Of a stretch of 64,000 nucleotides of DNA, positions 35,425 through 43,463 are shown one piece after another. The stretch spans positions 1-64,000 of the forward strand of contig JAJEFJ010000001.1 of NCBI GenBank assembly GCA_022820485.1, read 5' to 3'. This stretch comes from Candidatus Latescibacterota bacterium (GTDB lineage: Bacteria; Latescibacterota; UBA2968; UBA8231). The translations under genes and the position numbers were made by a program. Below the pieces are notes generated by a model. The model searched no databases and was not told the DNA's origin. It saw nothing but the letters and a program-made list of their open reading frames with translations. Within the stretch, counting starts at the first letter, position 1. Every line of letters begins with the position of its first letter.

Positions 35425-35559
35425 TAACTGACGTTACACAGTTTTCCAGAAAATCCTCGATTCCGTCCCAATATCTTGAGTCAACAGGCTTTGAAACCAT
35501 ACGATAGAGAGCTACTGAGTAACGTCAGTTAAGATATATACCTAAACGATGAATGTCAA
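35425..35559 (-). promoter_or_regulatory. YaaW-like gene promoter with two 17-bp inverted operator arms
   Basis: Read leftward: TTGACA (35559-35554), 17-bp spacer, TATCTT (35536-35531). The 17-bp arm 35515-35531 starts at the -10 element; its inverted partner 35425-35441 (16 of 17 bases match) lies just before the Shine-Dalgarno sequence. Both contain TAACTGACGTTAC. The arms are 73 bp apart, suited to repressor binding at two sites. Confidence 0.55.
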
Positions 35560-36214
35560 ATATAATTTACATTGATTAATTTAGAAAACAATGCCTATAC
35601 CTAATTAGTCGTAGTCGAATTGCTGATCCGTTCACCGATGGAACTCCCGCGAGCTACTGCGTCTCTGGAAGGAAGATGGCCGACATCTGCTTGTGGCAAC
35701 GGACCGAGCACCCGAGATGCCCAACTCCGTTGCGGCTGTGGGCAGCCGTCTCATGCCATCAACGGTAGTCGGGCTACGAGCTGAATGAAATTTCGACAGC
35801 AGGAGGGTGCTTTTTTGCTTATTGATTTAGCCTCGCCTCAGAAGGCGGGAGAATCGTATCAGATCGTCGGCGGTAGGGTAGAACCGCTGTCTTCTACGCC
35901 GCCCTCCATCGTCATATCGCACACGTTACTCTTCCATCCGAGAGGCTACTGTGAGGATCGTCGGAGCTAACGATCCAGAGCTCACGGAGCAAACCTCGAT
36001 ACGTTCGATCTTTACGGGGCTCTCCTCGCCACTCCCGTCTCCTTCGCATCACTGCCCCTGTCGTAGATGTATCTCACGGGCCATTCCGGGTCGCGGCCCT
36101 GCTCGGGTAAAGCCTATGCCCAAGCTACACGCCTAGGCCAAGCTAGAGACCCCTATTGAGAATCCGACGATACGAAATCTGCAGGATGGTGACTAAGGGT
36201 CGGAGACCTACCTA
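35560..36214. other. Gene-poor stretch in the accessory island
   Basis: No convincing gene. Rightward, 35626-35788 holds a 53-codon open stretch without a start, reading WNSRELLRLWKEDGRHLLVA then TDRAPEMPNSVAAVGSRLM, which looks protein-like and may be a remnant. Its TGA overlaps the ATG of a 61-codon frame (35785-35970, MKFRQQEGAFLLIDLASPQK...) without a Shine-Dalgarno sequence. The composition changes from AT-rich before about 35600 to genome-like after it. No tRNA-derived attachment site or IS end was seen. Confidence 0.4.
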
Positions 36215-36532
36215 TTATCGAACGGCGTTCACCTCGAGCTGGACGCCCTCGTGCTGCTGAATGCGGCTGATGACCTCGAATAGGTTGCGGGCGTGGGGAT
36301 TGCCGGACGGTCCGAACATGCGCATCAGACTCTTGGGCGGCTTGTTTGTGAGGGAGCCAAGCTCCTCGAACCCGATGGTGGCGTTGATGTAGTCGCGCAG
36401 TACGATCTTGCCAGCATCGACGTCCCCGGCAAGCAGGCATTCGACGCCTTCCTTCAGCAATCCCTCTCGAAATGCCGGGTCGCGCACAGCGCGGGCCAGC
36501 ACAGTCTCCTTGAAGTCACGGGTGAGCGGCAT
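36215..36532 (-). CDS. Orphan HigA-like HTH antitoxin/regulator
   Basis: This is a 105-aa protein. DFKETVLARAVRDPAFREGLLKEGVECLLAGDVDAGKIVLRDYINATIGFEELGSLTNKPPKSLMRMFGPSGNPHARNLFEVISRIQQHEGVQLEV is the form of antitoxin-like regulators seen beside RelE toxins. AGGAGG lies 8 nt before the ATG. Neither flank holds a toxin gene: upstream is only a promoter and a divergent gene, downstream the gene-poor stretch. It may be a solitary survivor or act in trans. Confidence 0.8.
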   Translation of the reverse strand: MPLTRDFKETVLARAVRDPAFREGLLKEGVECLLAGDVDAGKIVLRDYINATIGFEELGSLTNKPPKSLMRMFGPSGNPHARNLFEVISRIQQHEGVQLEVNAVR

Positions 36533-36573
36533 GTTTCAGACCTCCTGTTGCTTGCGACCCCGATCATGTAGAT

Positions 36574-36602
36574 ATAGTAACGCTGTTGTTACCATATCGC
36601 AA
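36574..36602 (-). promoter_or_regulatory. Promoter and operator of the orphan antitoxin
   Basis: Read leftward: TTGCGA (36602-36597), 17-bp spacer, TACTAT (36579-36574). GTAAC-N6-GTTAC (36577-36592) lies across the -10 and the spacer, as expected for autorepression. Confidence 0.5.
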
Positions 36603-36724
36603 GAATTCGTATAGACAGTGGAACAGGCAACATCGGATCAGAGGGCGTTCGGCGAGTCAAGATGAATGGACGCCGCCCCGCCAGCGCAATATATTCCGCC
36701 TACCCATCAACAGGAGAACACGCC

Positions 36725-38068
36725 ATGGCTCTAATCCCCTGGATCCGCATCGGCCAGCCCTTAGAAGCGGTCATGTCCGACTACGAGCGCATCTTCGACG
36801 CCTGGGAACAAGGCGGCATTCGCGGCCTTGTCTTTGGCCGTCTGGTCTTTGCCGATGAGCAAGGCCAGAGTACCATCCCCGCGTTCAAGGGCGATCCCGC
36901 GCCCTACCAAAAGCGCGGCCTCAAAGCCGAACTGCGCGACGTCCCCCTGCAACCCGACAAAGAGAAGCTCCTGCACGCCATGCTGGCCGACGCCAAAGAG
37001 CGCGGCTGGACCGTGATGATCTTCGCGCCCGCCTCCGGCACCATTGCCGCTGAGGGTCTGCCGCTGGAGGAGGACCCCTACGGCACGCAGGCACACGCTG
37101 CGTCTTGGGAGGACATCTTCGCGGCTTTCCCAGAAGCTGACGGCGGCATTGTCGATGGCTGGACCGAGTCGCCCTACGAGCTGACGTATCACCACGGCAA
37201 CGCAGTCTTCCGCCCACTCAACGACGGCCAGCGCCGGGAAGCAACGGCTAGAGGCTACGACGCTGAACGCTTAGAGCAGGGCCGCCAGCACTTGCACCAG
37301 CGCTTCCAGAGCTTCACGCCCGCCGAAGTGTCCTACTATGGCGATTACGGCGTGCTCTCGGAGATGAACCTCTTCGATATCAACGAGGACGCGCTCTACT
37401 GGCTGCGCTGGCGACGCGAAGACGGCATCCGCCAAGGCCGCGAATTCCGTCAAGCCATCGACGAGTTGCCGCGCCAACTACTCTTGGGCAACGGCCCGCG
37501 CTCGGCTGTGTTTTCCGGCATGACCGCGCTCGACTTCCACGCTTGGGGCCAGATCGTGGATTTGCTCTTGGTCAAGCACTACTTCTGGCATCGCGGCTTT
37601 GACGGGATGTACGGCACAGTTGCCCGCTGGATACAGCAGATTCAGGAGTGGAATCCGGTGTTGAGCGAGGCGCAGTGCTGGACGGTGCTCCGCGCCTGGC
37701 TCGGCATCCGCCTGCCCGAGGTGGAGTGCCTAGCCGACATGGAATTGGGATTTCCGCAGGCGTTTTTCGACGAGGTAGTGCAAGAGGAGACGCGCCGCGC
37801 CATCGCCGCAGTCGGCGACCCGCAAAAGATTCTGCCTTGGGTCGATACCGGGCGCATGCCTCACGGCGGCGACCCCATGACCTCCGGCGATCTCTACCGC
37901 ATCCTCCAAGCCTCAGAAGAAGCCGGGCTGCAGCGCTTCCTCTTCCACAATCACGCCCATTTGACCGCAGCCGAATGGGCGGTTATTTCCCGGATGTGCG
38001 GCACGGCGTGGGATGAAGACCCCGACGGCTACTGGCCTCCGGCGACGCCTAAGCCTGGGACGTTCTAA
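36725..38068 (+). CDS. Unknown 447-aa cytoplasmic protein
   Basis: Started at MALIPWIRIGQPLEAVM (AGGAGA upstream; an earlier ATG would add 21 residues). N-terminal 160 residues: FDAWEQGGIRGLVFGRLVF, WTVMIFAPASG, ADGGIVDGWTESPYEL, suggesting a TIM-barrel-like start as in glycoside hydrolases or family-10-like sugar lyases, but no family is certain. The rest is helical with many Trp/Tyr, including MTALDFHAWGQIVDLLLVKHYFW, and it ends DPDGYWPPATPKPGTF. GC and codon use match the genome core rather than the AT-rich island to its left. Confidence 0.6.
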   Translation: MALIPWIRIGQPLEAVMSDYERIFDAWEQGGIRGLVFGRLVFADEQGQSTIPAFKGDPAPYQKRGLKAELRDVPLQPDKEKLLHAMLADAKERGWTVMIFAPASGTIAAEGLPLEEDPYGTQAHAASWEDIFAAFPEADGGIVDGWTESPYELTYHHGNAVFRPLNDGQRREATARGYDAERLEQGRQHLHQRFQSFTPAEVSYYGDYGVLSEMNLFDINEDALYWLRWRREDGIRQGREFRQAIDELPRQLLLGNGPRSAVFSGMTALDFHAWGQIVDLLLVKHYFWHRGFDGMYGTVARWIQQIQEWNPVLSEAQCWTVLRAWLGIRLPEVECLADMELGFPQAFFDEVVQEETRRAIAAVGDPQKILPWVDTGRMPHGGDPMTSGDLYRILQASEEAGLQRFLFHNHAHLTAAEWAVISRMCGTAWDEDPDGYWPPATPKPGTF

Positions 38069-38085
38069 AATACGAAAGGATTGAA

Positions 38086-38649
38086 ATGCCTAGGTCTTCT
38101 AGGTCTTATAGAGGAGTACTCCAGCATTACGAAGCAGCCCCTGAGCGTATCCGTAGCTACTTTCCGGACTTTGCAGAGTTGGTAACACGGCACAACTGGG
38201 AAGTGTCGATTAGCTACGTATTTTCGCGTATAGAAAGAGCTAAACGAATGACGATCTATTGTGGCATCATGAAGCTCCATTGGTGTGAATCTTCACTAAC
38301 ATGGAAGCTTGTTAGTAAAGATCACCTATCTCGTCGACGATTTCGCGAACTATTCGAGATAGTTTTTGGACAGAAAATTCCTAATCATCTCATTGAAAAG
38401 CTGGAAAAGGGCGAGCGCGTTAGAGACAAGATTGCTCACGGGATGACGTGGACGCCTGCCGAGGCGCGAGAAGGGCTTACTAACGTGATCGATTTCACGG
38501 CGGAGTTCAACGAGTTCGTAGCAGAACATGCAGGCTTTCGTCCGTTTGGCGATCTCCGTGGATATAAAGGGAGGAAGGAACCTTTGACGCAAGATACTAC
38601 CAAATGGGTTTTGCGAGGAATGGGAATTCCTAAGAGAGAGGAAAACTAA
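38086..38649 (+). CDS. HEPN-motif protein, unknown role
   Basis: This 187-aa protein carries the HEPN ribonuclease signature R-x4-H as R113-DKIA-H118 (GERVRDKIAHGMTW), preceded by a helix that could complete the bundle. The C-terminus is basic (GYKGRKEPLTQDTTKWVLRG). It is less GC-rich than its neighbours. HEPN proteins are often RNases of toxin or phage-defence systems. It is followed after about 260 bp by a DUF262/DUF1524 nuclease, so the two could form a defence pair, though the gap argues for separate transcription. Confidence 0.55.
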   Translation: MPRSSRSYRGVLQHYEAAPERIRSYFPDFAELVTRHNWEVSISYVFSRIERAKRMTIYCGIMKLHWCESSLTWKLVSKDHLSRRRFRELFEIVFGQKIPNHLIEKLEKGERVRDKIAHGMTWTPAEAREGLTNVIDFTAEFNEFVAEHAGFRPFGDLRGYKGRKEPLTQDTTKWVLRGMGIPKREEN

Positions 38650-38695
38650 CCAATAAATGGATCGGGGGTAGTGACACGTATTTACAGAGGAGGTG

Positions 38696-38821
38696 ATGCA
38701 CGCCTTGGAAGTCCCTCGGGACTATTTCGAGGGACTTGACCTCGACCCAGTGCAACAGGTCCGAGTGGTAGCACGCACTTTTCTCGACTCAGAACTTCTT
38801 ATATTCTCGGACGAGTTATGA
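38696..38821 (+). CDS. Possible 41-aa ORF between the HEPN and DUF262 genes
   Basis: GAGGAGG stands only 2 nt before an ATG opening 41 codons: MHALEVPRDYFEGLDLDPVQ, then QVRVVARTFLDSELLIFSDEL. A perfect 10-bp inverted repeat (38709-38718 with 38728-38737, 9-nt loop) lies inside its start, so it could instead be a structured leader or a weak terminator for the HEPN gene. Low confidence. Confidence 0.25.
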   Translation: MHALEVPRDYFEGLDLDPVQQVRVVARTFLDSELLIFSDEL

Positions 38822-38911
38822 TCGAGCCGGAATCAAGCTTCACCGTGATGCCCTTTTCAAGTATTCGTATTAGGCCTTCTTTCTAGGCCTCCAAACTGCA
38901 ATGGAGTTGTA

Positions 38912-40756
38912 ATGACTATTGACGTCCAACAAATCACAGGAACCGCTCGCTCAGTGAGCCAGCTCCTCTCGAACAACCGTTATGGGTTAGACTTTTACCA
39001 GCGGGAGTTTAGCTGGGAGGCGACACAGGTTGGTGAACTGATCGATGACCTTGCTAGCCGCTTCCTCGACGAGTTCAACCCGATGCATGAACGACGACAA
39101 GTTGCATCTTACAGGCCTTATTTCCTTGGTCCAATTGTCACGGCACAAAGAGACGGTGTTCGTTATCTCGTCGATGGACAGCAACGGATCACGACACTCA
39201 GCCTTCTACTGATCTGCATTCGTCGTTGGCTCGCCGAGACTCACCAAGAGGATGCCAACTCGCTCGAATCACTCATCTTCTCAGCGTCATTCGGCCAGAA
39301 GACGTTCAACCTCGACGTCAACGAACGAGATAAATGCCTGACGGCTATACTTGAGGAACAGGACTTTGATCCCCAGACCGAATCGGAGTCAGTTCGGAAC
39401 CTGTGGGATCGATACGGAACCATCGTCGAACGCTTCCCGAGTGACCTCCAAGGTGAGACGCTGCCTTACTTCGCCGATTGGCTCCTACACAGGGTAATCC
39501 TAGTTGACATTGGTGCGCCGGATCAGGACATGGCGCTTGAGATCTTCGAGACTATGAACGATCGGGGGCTACGACTGAGCAACACCGACATGCTCAAGAG
39601 CTTCCTGCTGGCCCGGGTTGGCGAAGACAACTTGATTAGCGACCTGAATGACTGCTGGCGTCGGCGAGTGACAGAGCTAACCGACGCTGAGAAGAACGCT
39701 GATGCCGAATTCGTCAAGGCTTGGCTGCGTGGACACTACGCGAACACTCAGCGCGAGCGAAAGCCCAACGCTTCCCCGGGCGACTTCGACATTATCGGTA
39801 CCGCCTTTCACAAATGGGTCCGCGACAATGCAGATAGCATCGGGCTCGATAAAGAGGCCGACTACCGGCGATTCGTAGAACGCGAATTCTTCGGACTAAG
39901 TGACCGGTACCTTCAACTTCTGCATGCTTCGCAACAGCTTCGGCCGGCGCTTGAAGCCGTATACTACAACGCCCGAACAGGATTCACATTGCAGCTACCA
40001 GTAATCTTGGCAGCCATCACGCCGGACGATGATGACGCAACTTTCAATGAGAAGACAGCGCTTGTTGCTGGTGCGCTCGATATCTTCGTGGCACGGCGAA
40101 TGGTGAACTTTCGCAACTTCGGTTACTCTACCATCGTCTACACGATGTTCAACCTCATCAAGGAGCTCCGCAACCGACCAACCGACGAGATTCGAGTGGT
40201 CCTTGCCCTATGGCTGGAGCAAGAAGACGAGCGGTTCGACGGAATTCGTTCCTTCCGTCTGACTCAGCGTAACCGTAGCCACATCCATTACCTGCTTGCG
40301 CGCCTCACGGCTTGGCTCGACGACGAGTTGGAAACCGGCACGACCTTTGTTGACTATATCGATCGATCACGGAAATACCCCTACGAGGTCGAACATATCT
40401 GGGCCAATCACTTCGACCGCCATGCCGACGAGTTCGCCAACAGCTTCGAATTTGAAGAACATCGGGACAAGTTCGGAGACCTTCTACTACTTCCCAAAGA
40501 CTTTAACTCCAGCTTCGGCGACATGCCCTACGAAGACAAAGTGTATCACTACAACGCTCAGAATCCTCTTGCCCGTTCGCTTCACCCAATGTCGTACGAA
40601 AACAACCCAAGTTTTCGTCGGCTGTGTGAGACCTATGAGCTCTCTTTCACTGCGTACCCGTCGTCGTTTTCCAAGACAGACGTTGATGAGCGACAGGAGC
40701 TCTACCGCAGCTTGGCCGAAATTGTGTGGGATCCAACTCGGCTTGGGCTAGCTTGA
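38912..40756 (+). CDS. DUF262-DUF1524 protein (GmrSD-like type IV restriction enzyme)
   Basis: This is a 614-aa protein. The N-terminal DUF262 domain has LDFYQREFSWEATQVGELIDDL and the nucleotide-site motif VDGQQRITTLSLLL (residues 87-100). The C-terminal DUF1524 part has YPYEVEHIWANHF (HNH-type His) and KFGDLLLLPKDFNSSFGD with YEDKVYHYNAQNP. Fused GmrSD proteins use NTP hydrolysis and nick modified phage DNA. The length and domain order fit a complete single-chain GmrSD. It is the last gene of the accessory island; beyond it the metabolic block begins. Confidence 0.85.
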   Translation: MTIDVQQITGTARSVSQLLSNNRYGLDFYQREFSWEATQVGELIDDLASRFLDEFNPMHERRQVASYRPYFLGPIVTAQRDGVRYLVDGQQRITTLSLLLICIRRWLAETHQEDANSLESLIFSASFGQKTFNLDVNERDKCLTAILEEQDFDPQTESESVRNLWDRYGTIVERFPSDLQGETLPYFADWLLHRVILVDIGAPDQDMALEIFETMNDRGLRLSNTDMLKSFLLARVGEDNLISDLNDCWRRRVTELTDAEKNADAEFVKAWLRGHYANTQRERKPNASPGDFDIIGTAFHKWVRDNADSIGLDKEADYRRFVEREFFGLSDRYLQLLHASQQLRPALEAVYYNARTGFTLQLPVILAAITPDDDDATFNEKTALVAGALDIFVARRMVNFRNFGYSTIVYTMFNLIKELRNRPTDEIRVVLALWLEQEDERFDGIRSFRLTQRNRSHIHYLLARLTAWLDDELETGTTFVDYIDRSRKYPYEVEHIWANHFDRHADEFANSFEFEEHRDKFGDLLLLPKDFNSSFGDMPYEDKVYHYNAQNPLARSLHPMSYENNPSFRRLCETYELSFTAYPSSFSKTDVDERQELYRSLAEIVWDPTRLGLA

Positions 40757-40903
40757 CGATGTGCGGATGAACGAGAACTGAGAATCTGCATGATCCCAGA
40801 GACCGCCAACCGCGTTCAGAAGTGAGGGGCGGATCCCAAAGCAACATTAGTCCCTCCACGTAACTAGCGAGTCTTCCTACACACAAATACACAGGATTAA
40901 ATC

Positions 40904-42163
40904 ATGGCCAAAAAACGCGGCAAACAACGTCCCATCCGCGTCGGCGTAGTCGGCGTCGGTCGCGGCCGCTCCTTCATGCAGGCAGCCGCGGCGACCGGCA
41001 TGGAACTGGTCGCCATTTGCGACATTTGGGAAAAGCGCCTCATTGCAGAAGGCAAAGCGCTCAACGTGCCGACATTCGTCGATTACGACGAATTCCTCGG
41101 CTGCGACATGGACGCGGTCGTGCTGGCCAACTACTTCCACCAGCACGCCCCGTTTGCTATCAAAGCGCTCAACGCCGGCAAACACGTAATGAGCGAAACC
41201 GCGGCCTGCCACACCTTGGGCGAAGGCGTGGCGCTGGCGCGAGCGGTCGAGAAAAGCGACAAGATCTACATGTTCGCCGAGAACTACCCCTACATGGTCT
41301 TCAACCAAGAGATGAAGCGGCTCTACCAACAGGGCCGCGTCGGCGAATTCAAATACGGCGAGGGCGAGTACGTCCACCCCGACCCACCCGAAGTGAAACT
41401 GGCGCGCAGTTGCGGCCGCGACCACTGGCGCAACTGGATCCCCTCCACGTACTACTGCACCCATTCCATCGCCCCGGTCATGTACATCACCGACACCCGG
41501 CCGGTAAAAGTAAACGGCTTTGTCATCCCCTTTGATTTCGCCGACCCTACCCAAACGCTGCACATGAACCGCAGTGACACCGCCGCGGTAATCATCTGCC
41601 GGATGGACAACGATGCGGTGATGAAGTCGCTGCACGGCGGACTGCGCGGCCACGGCAACTACGTCCGCATCCACGGCAACAAGGGGGTGATGGAAAACTG
41701 CCGCCACGGCGACAAACAGCGGCTGCGCGTGTGGTACGAGCCTTGGGAAAAGCGCAAGAGCGATCCAGTCGAAACCGTGTACAGTCCCAACTTCCCCGTG
41801 CATCACGGCCTAGCGGCGCGCGCTGGCCACGGCGGCGGCGACTTTTTCACCAGCTACCACTTTGCCGAGGCCATCCGCACCGGCGAGCCGCCCTATTTAG
41901 ACGTGTACCGCGGCATCGACATGAGCATCGCCGGGATCCAAGCGTGGCGTTCGGTGCTAAACGACTCGGCACCAATGGAAATACCCGACTTCCGCCGCGA
42001 GTCAGTGCGCAAAAAATACGCCAAAGACGACTGGTCGCCCGACCCCGAGCGCAAAAAGAAGGGGCAACCGCCGAGCAGTATCTTGGGCGCAATCGAACCG
42101 GACGCCGCAGCGAAAAAGCTAGCGAGCAAAGTCTGGGCAGCACAGGGCTATCTCGGCGATTGA
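40904..42163 (+). CDS. Gfo/Idh/MocA-family oxidoreductase
   Basis: This is a 419-aa protein. The Rossmann part is VGVVGVGRGRSFMQAA with ICDIWEKR. The usual EKP is replaced by SETAACHT (about residue 110). The C-terminal domain reads FAENYPYMVFNQEM and later YVHPDPPEVKLARSCGRDHWRNWIPSTYYCTHSIAPVMYITDTRPVKV. It is a probable NAD(P)-dependent sugar or polyol dehydrogenase. It ends 4 bp from the convergent DmdA-like gene. Confidence 0.88.
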   Translation: MAKKRGKQRPIRVGVVGVGRGRSFMQAAAATGMELVAICDIWEKRLIAEGKALNVPTFVDYDEFLGCDMDAVVLANYFHQHAPFAIKALNAGKHVMSETAACHTLGEGVALARAVEKSDKIYMFAENYPYMVFNQEMKRLYQQGRVGEFKYGEGEYVHPDPPEVKLARSCGRDHWRNWIPSTYYCTHSIAPVMYITDTRPVKVNGFVIPFDFADPTQTLHMNRSDTAAVIICRMDNDAVMKSLHGGLRGHGNYVRIHGNKGVMENCRHGDKQRLRVWYEPWEKRKSDPVETVYSPNFPVHHGLAARAGHGGGDFFTSYHFAEAIRTGEPPYLDVYRGIDMSIAGIQAWRSVLNDSAPMEIPDFRRESVRKKYAKDDWSPDPERKKKGQPPSSILGAIEPDAAAKKLASKVWAAQGYLGD

Positions 42164-42167
42164 CTCT

Positions 42168-43406
42168 TCACAAAGCGCTCTTGGGACGCTCTTTGGTTGG
42201 ATCAAAGAACGGCACCCGCACCACCTCGGCATCCACAATGCCGTCCTTTGGCAACTGAACCTTCACTTGAGTGCCCCTGTTCCAGTGCGACCGAGGCATG
42301 ACGGCCAGCGCTATATTCGACTCCACATTCGGCGACCAGAAAGCGCTAGTCACGTAGCCTACGTCGTCGCCCGAGTCGCGGTCCTTAACTAAGTAAAAGT
42401 CCTCGTTATACCAAGTAATCGGCTCGCCGCCGACCTTCAGGCCGACCAGTCTCTGCTTAACGCCCTCTTCCTTGATCTTAGCCAGCTCCTCTTTGCCAAT
42501 GAAGTCCCCTTTATCCAAGTCCACCTGCCAGCCAAGCCGAACTTCAAATGGATTGTTCTCTATATCCATGTCCTGGCCGTAGGACAAGATGCCGGCCTCC
42601 AAACGACGGACGTGACTGGGGGCGATCACACCCAAGTTGAACTCCTCTCCCTGTTCCAAGATATGCGGCCAGACGTCGTCGGCATGGAACATGGCACCGT
42701 GTAGGTATATCTCAAACCCAACCTCGGCGGAGAAACCCGTGCGCGAAATCGTGACCGCATGGCCGTTCAGCGTGTCGTGAATCAGGTGGTAGTATGGGAT
42801 TTCCCTGATGTGGGAGCCGAACATCTTCTCCATCAGCAACACGGACTTGGGCCCCTGTATCTGGACTGGCGACACATCAATCTCGCGGATGTCAACGTTG
42901 AACTTGCCGGATACGTTGACCCCCTGCGCCCAAAGCAGGAGATCGGAGTCGGAAATACTAAACCAGAACTCGTCGTCAGCCACCCGCAGCAACACCGGAT
43001 CGTTTATGACGCCGCCGTACTGGTTACACAAAATCACATAACGGGCTTGCATGGTCGGCACTCCGGTGACATCGCGGGTGATGAGCATGTTCACAAAATC
43101 CGCGGCGTCGGGGCCCTTGATCTGAATCTGACGCTCGACTGCCACATCCCACATACTGACATGCTCGGTCAGATATTTGTACTCCGCAAACAGTCCACCA
43201 TCCTCGGGCTTGATATACGCGCGCGGATGATACATGTGATTGTACGTCGTATATGCCCAGCAGCCTGCCGCCTTTGATAGATGCCACCACGGCGACTTCC
43301 TGATGCGGGCAGATATTAGCATTTGGGCATCGCTGTTGCCGCTCTGCCGCAGGTTAATCGGCAAGGTACGCCGCTTGAGACCGTCGATTACCAGAGTTTG
43401 TGCCAT
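42168..43406 (-). CDS. GcvT-family methyltransferase, DmdA (DMSP demethylase)-like
   Basis: This is a 412-aa protein started at MAQTLVIDGL (GGAGG upstream). The block order ARIRKSPWWHL, AYTTYNHMYHP, SMWDVAVERQIQIKGPDAADF, LITRDVTGVP, INDPVLLRVADDEFWFSISDSDLLLWA, DVSPVQIQGPKSVLLME follows DmdA proteins that transfer a methyl group from DMSP to tetrahydrofolate. DmdA-like paralogs with other methyl donors exist, so the substrate is not proven. The next gene upstream is a dimethylglycine/sarcosine dehydrogenase-like flavoprotein, which supports a methylated-osmolyte pathway (DMSP or betaine). Confidence 0.75.
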   Translation of the reverse strand: MAQTLVIDGLKRRTLPINLRQSGNSDAQMLISARIRKSPWWHLSKAAGCWAYTTYNHMYHPRAYIKPEDGGLFAEYKYLTEHVSMWDVAVERQIQIKGPDAADFVNMLITRDVTGVPTMQARYVILCNQYGGVINDPVLLRVADDEFWFSISDSDLLLWAQGVNVSGKFNVDIREIDVSPVQIQGPKSVLLMEKMFGSHIREIPYYHLIHDTLNGHAVTISRTGFSAEVGFEIYLHGAMFHADDVWPHILEQGEEFNLGVIAPSHVRRLEAGILSYGQDMDIENNPFEVRLGWQVDLDKGDFIGKEELAKIKEEGVKQRLVGLKVGGEPITWYNEDFYLVKDRDSGDDVGYVTSAFWSPNVESNIALAVMPRSHWNRGTQVKVQLPKDGIVDAEVVRVPFFDPTKERPKSAL

Positions 43407-43463
43407 CTGAGAACCTCCAGTTGTTTGGATTTCTATATCAATTCGACGCAACACGCAAGGGTT

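Noticed and set aside
38709..38737. Perfect 10-bp hairpin as intrinsic terminator of the HEPN gene
   Set aside because: No T-run follows, and it lies within a possible 41-aa ORF; left undecided rather than listed as a terminator.
33537..40756. Integrated phage or conjugative element
   Set aside because: No integrase, transposase, phage structural gene, or attachment repeat was found; only accessory genes and an AT-rich patch.
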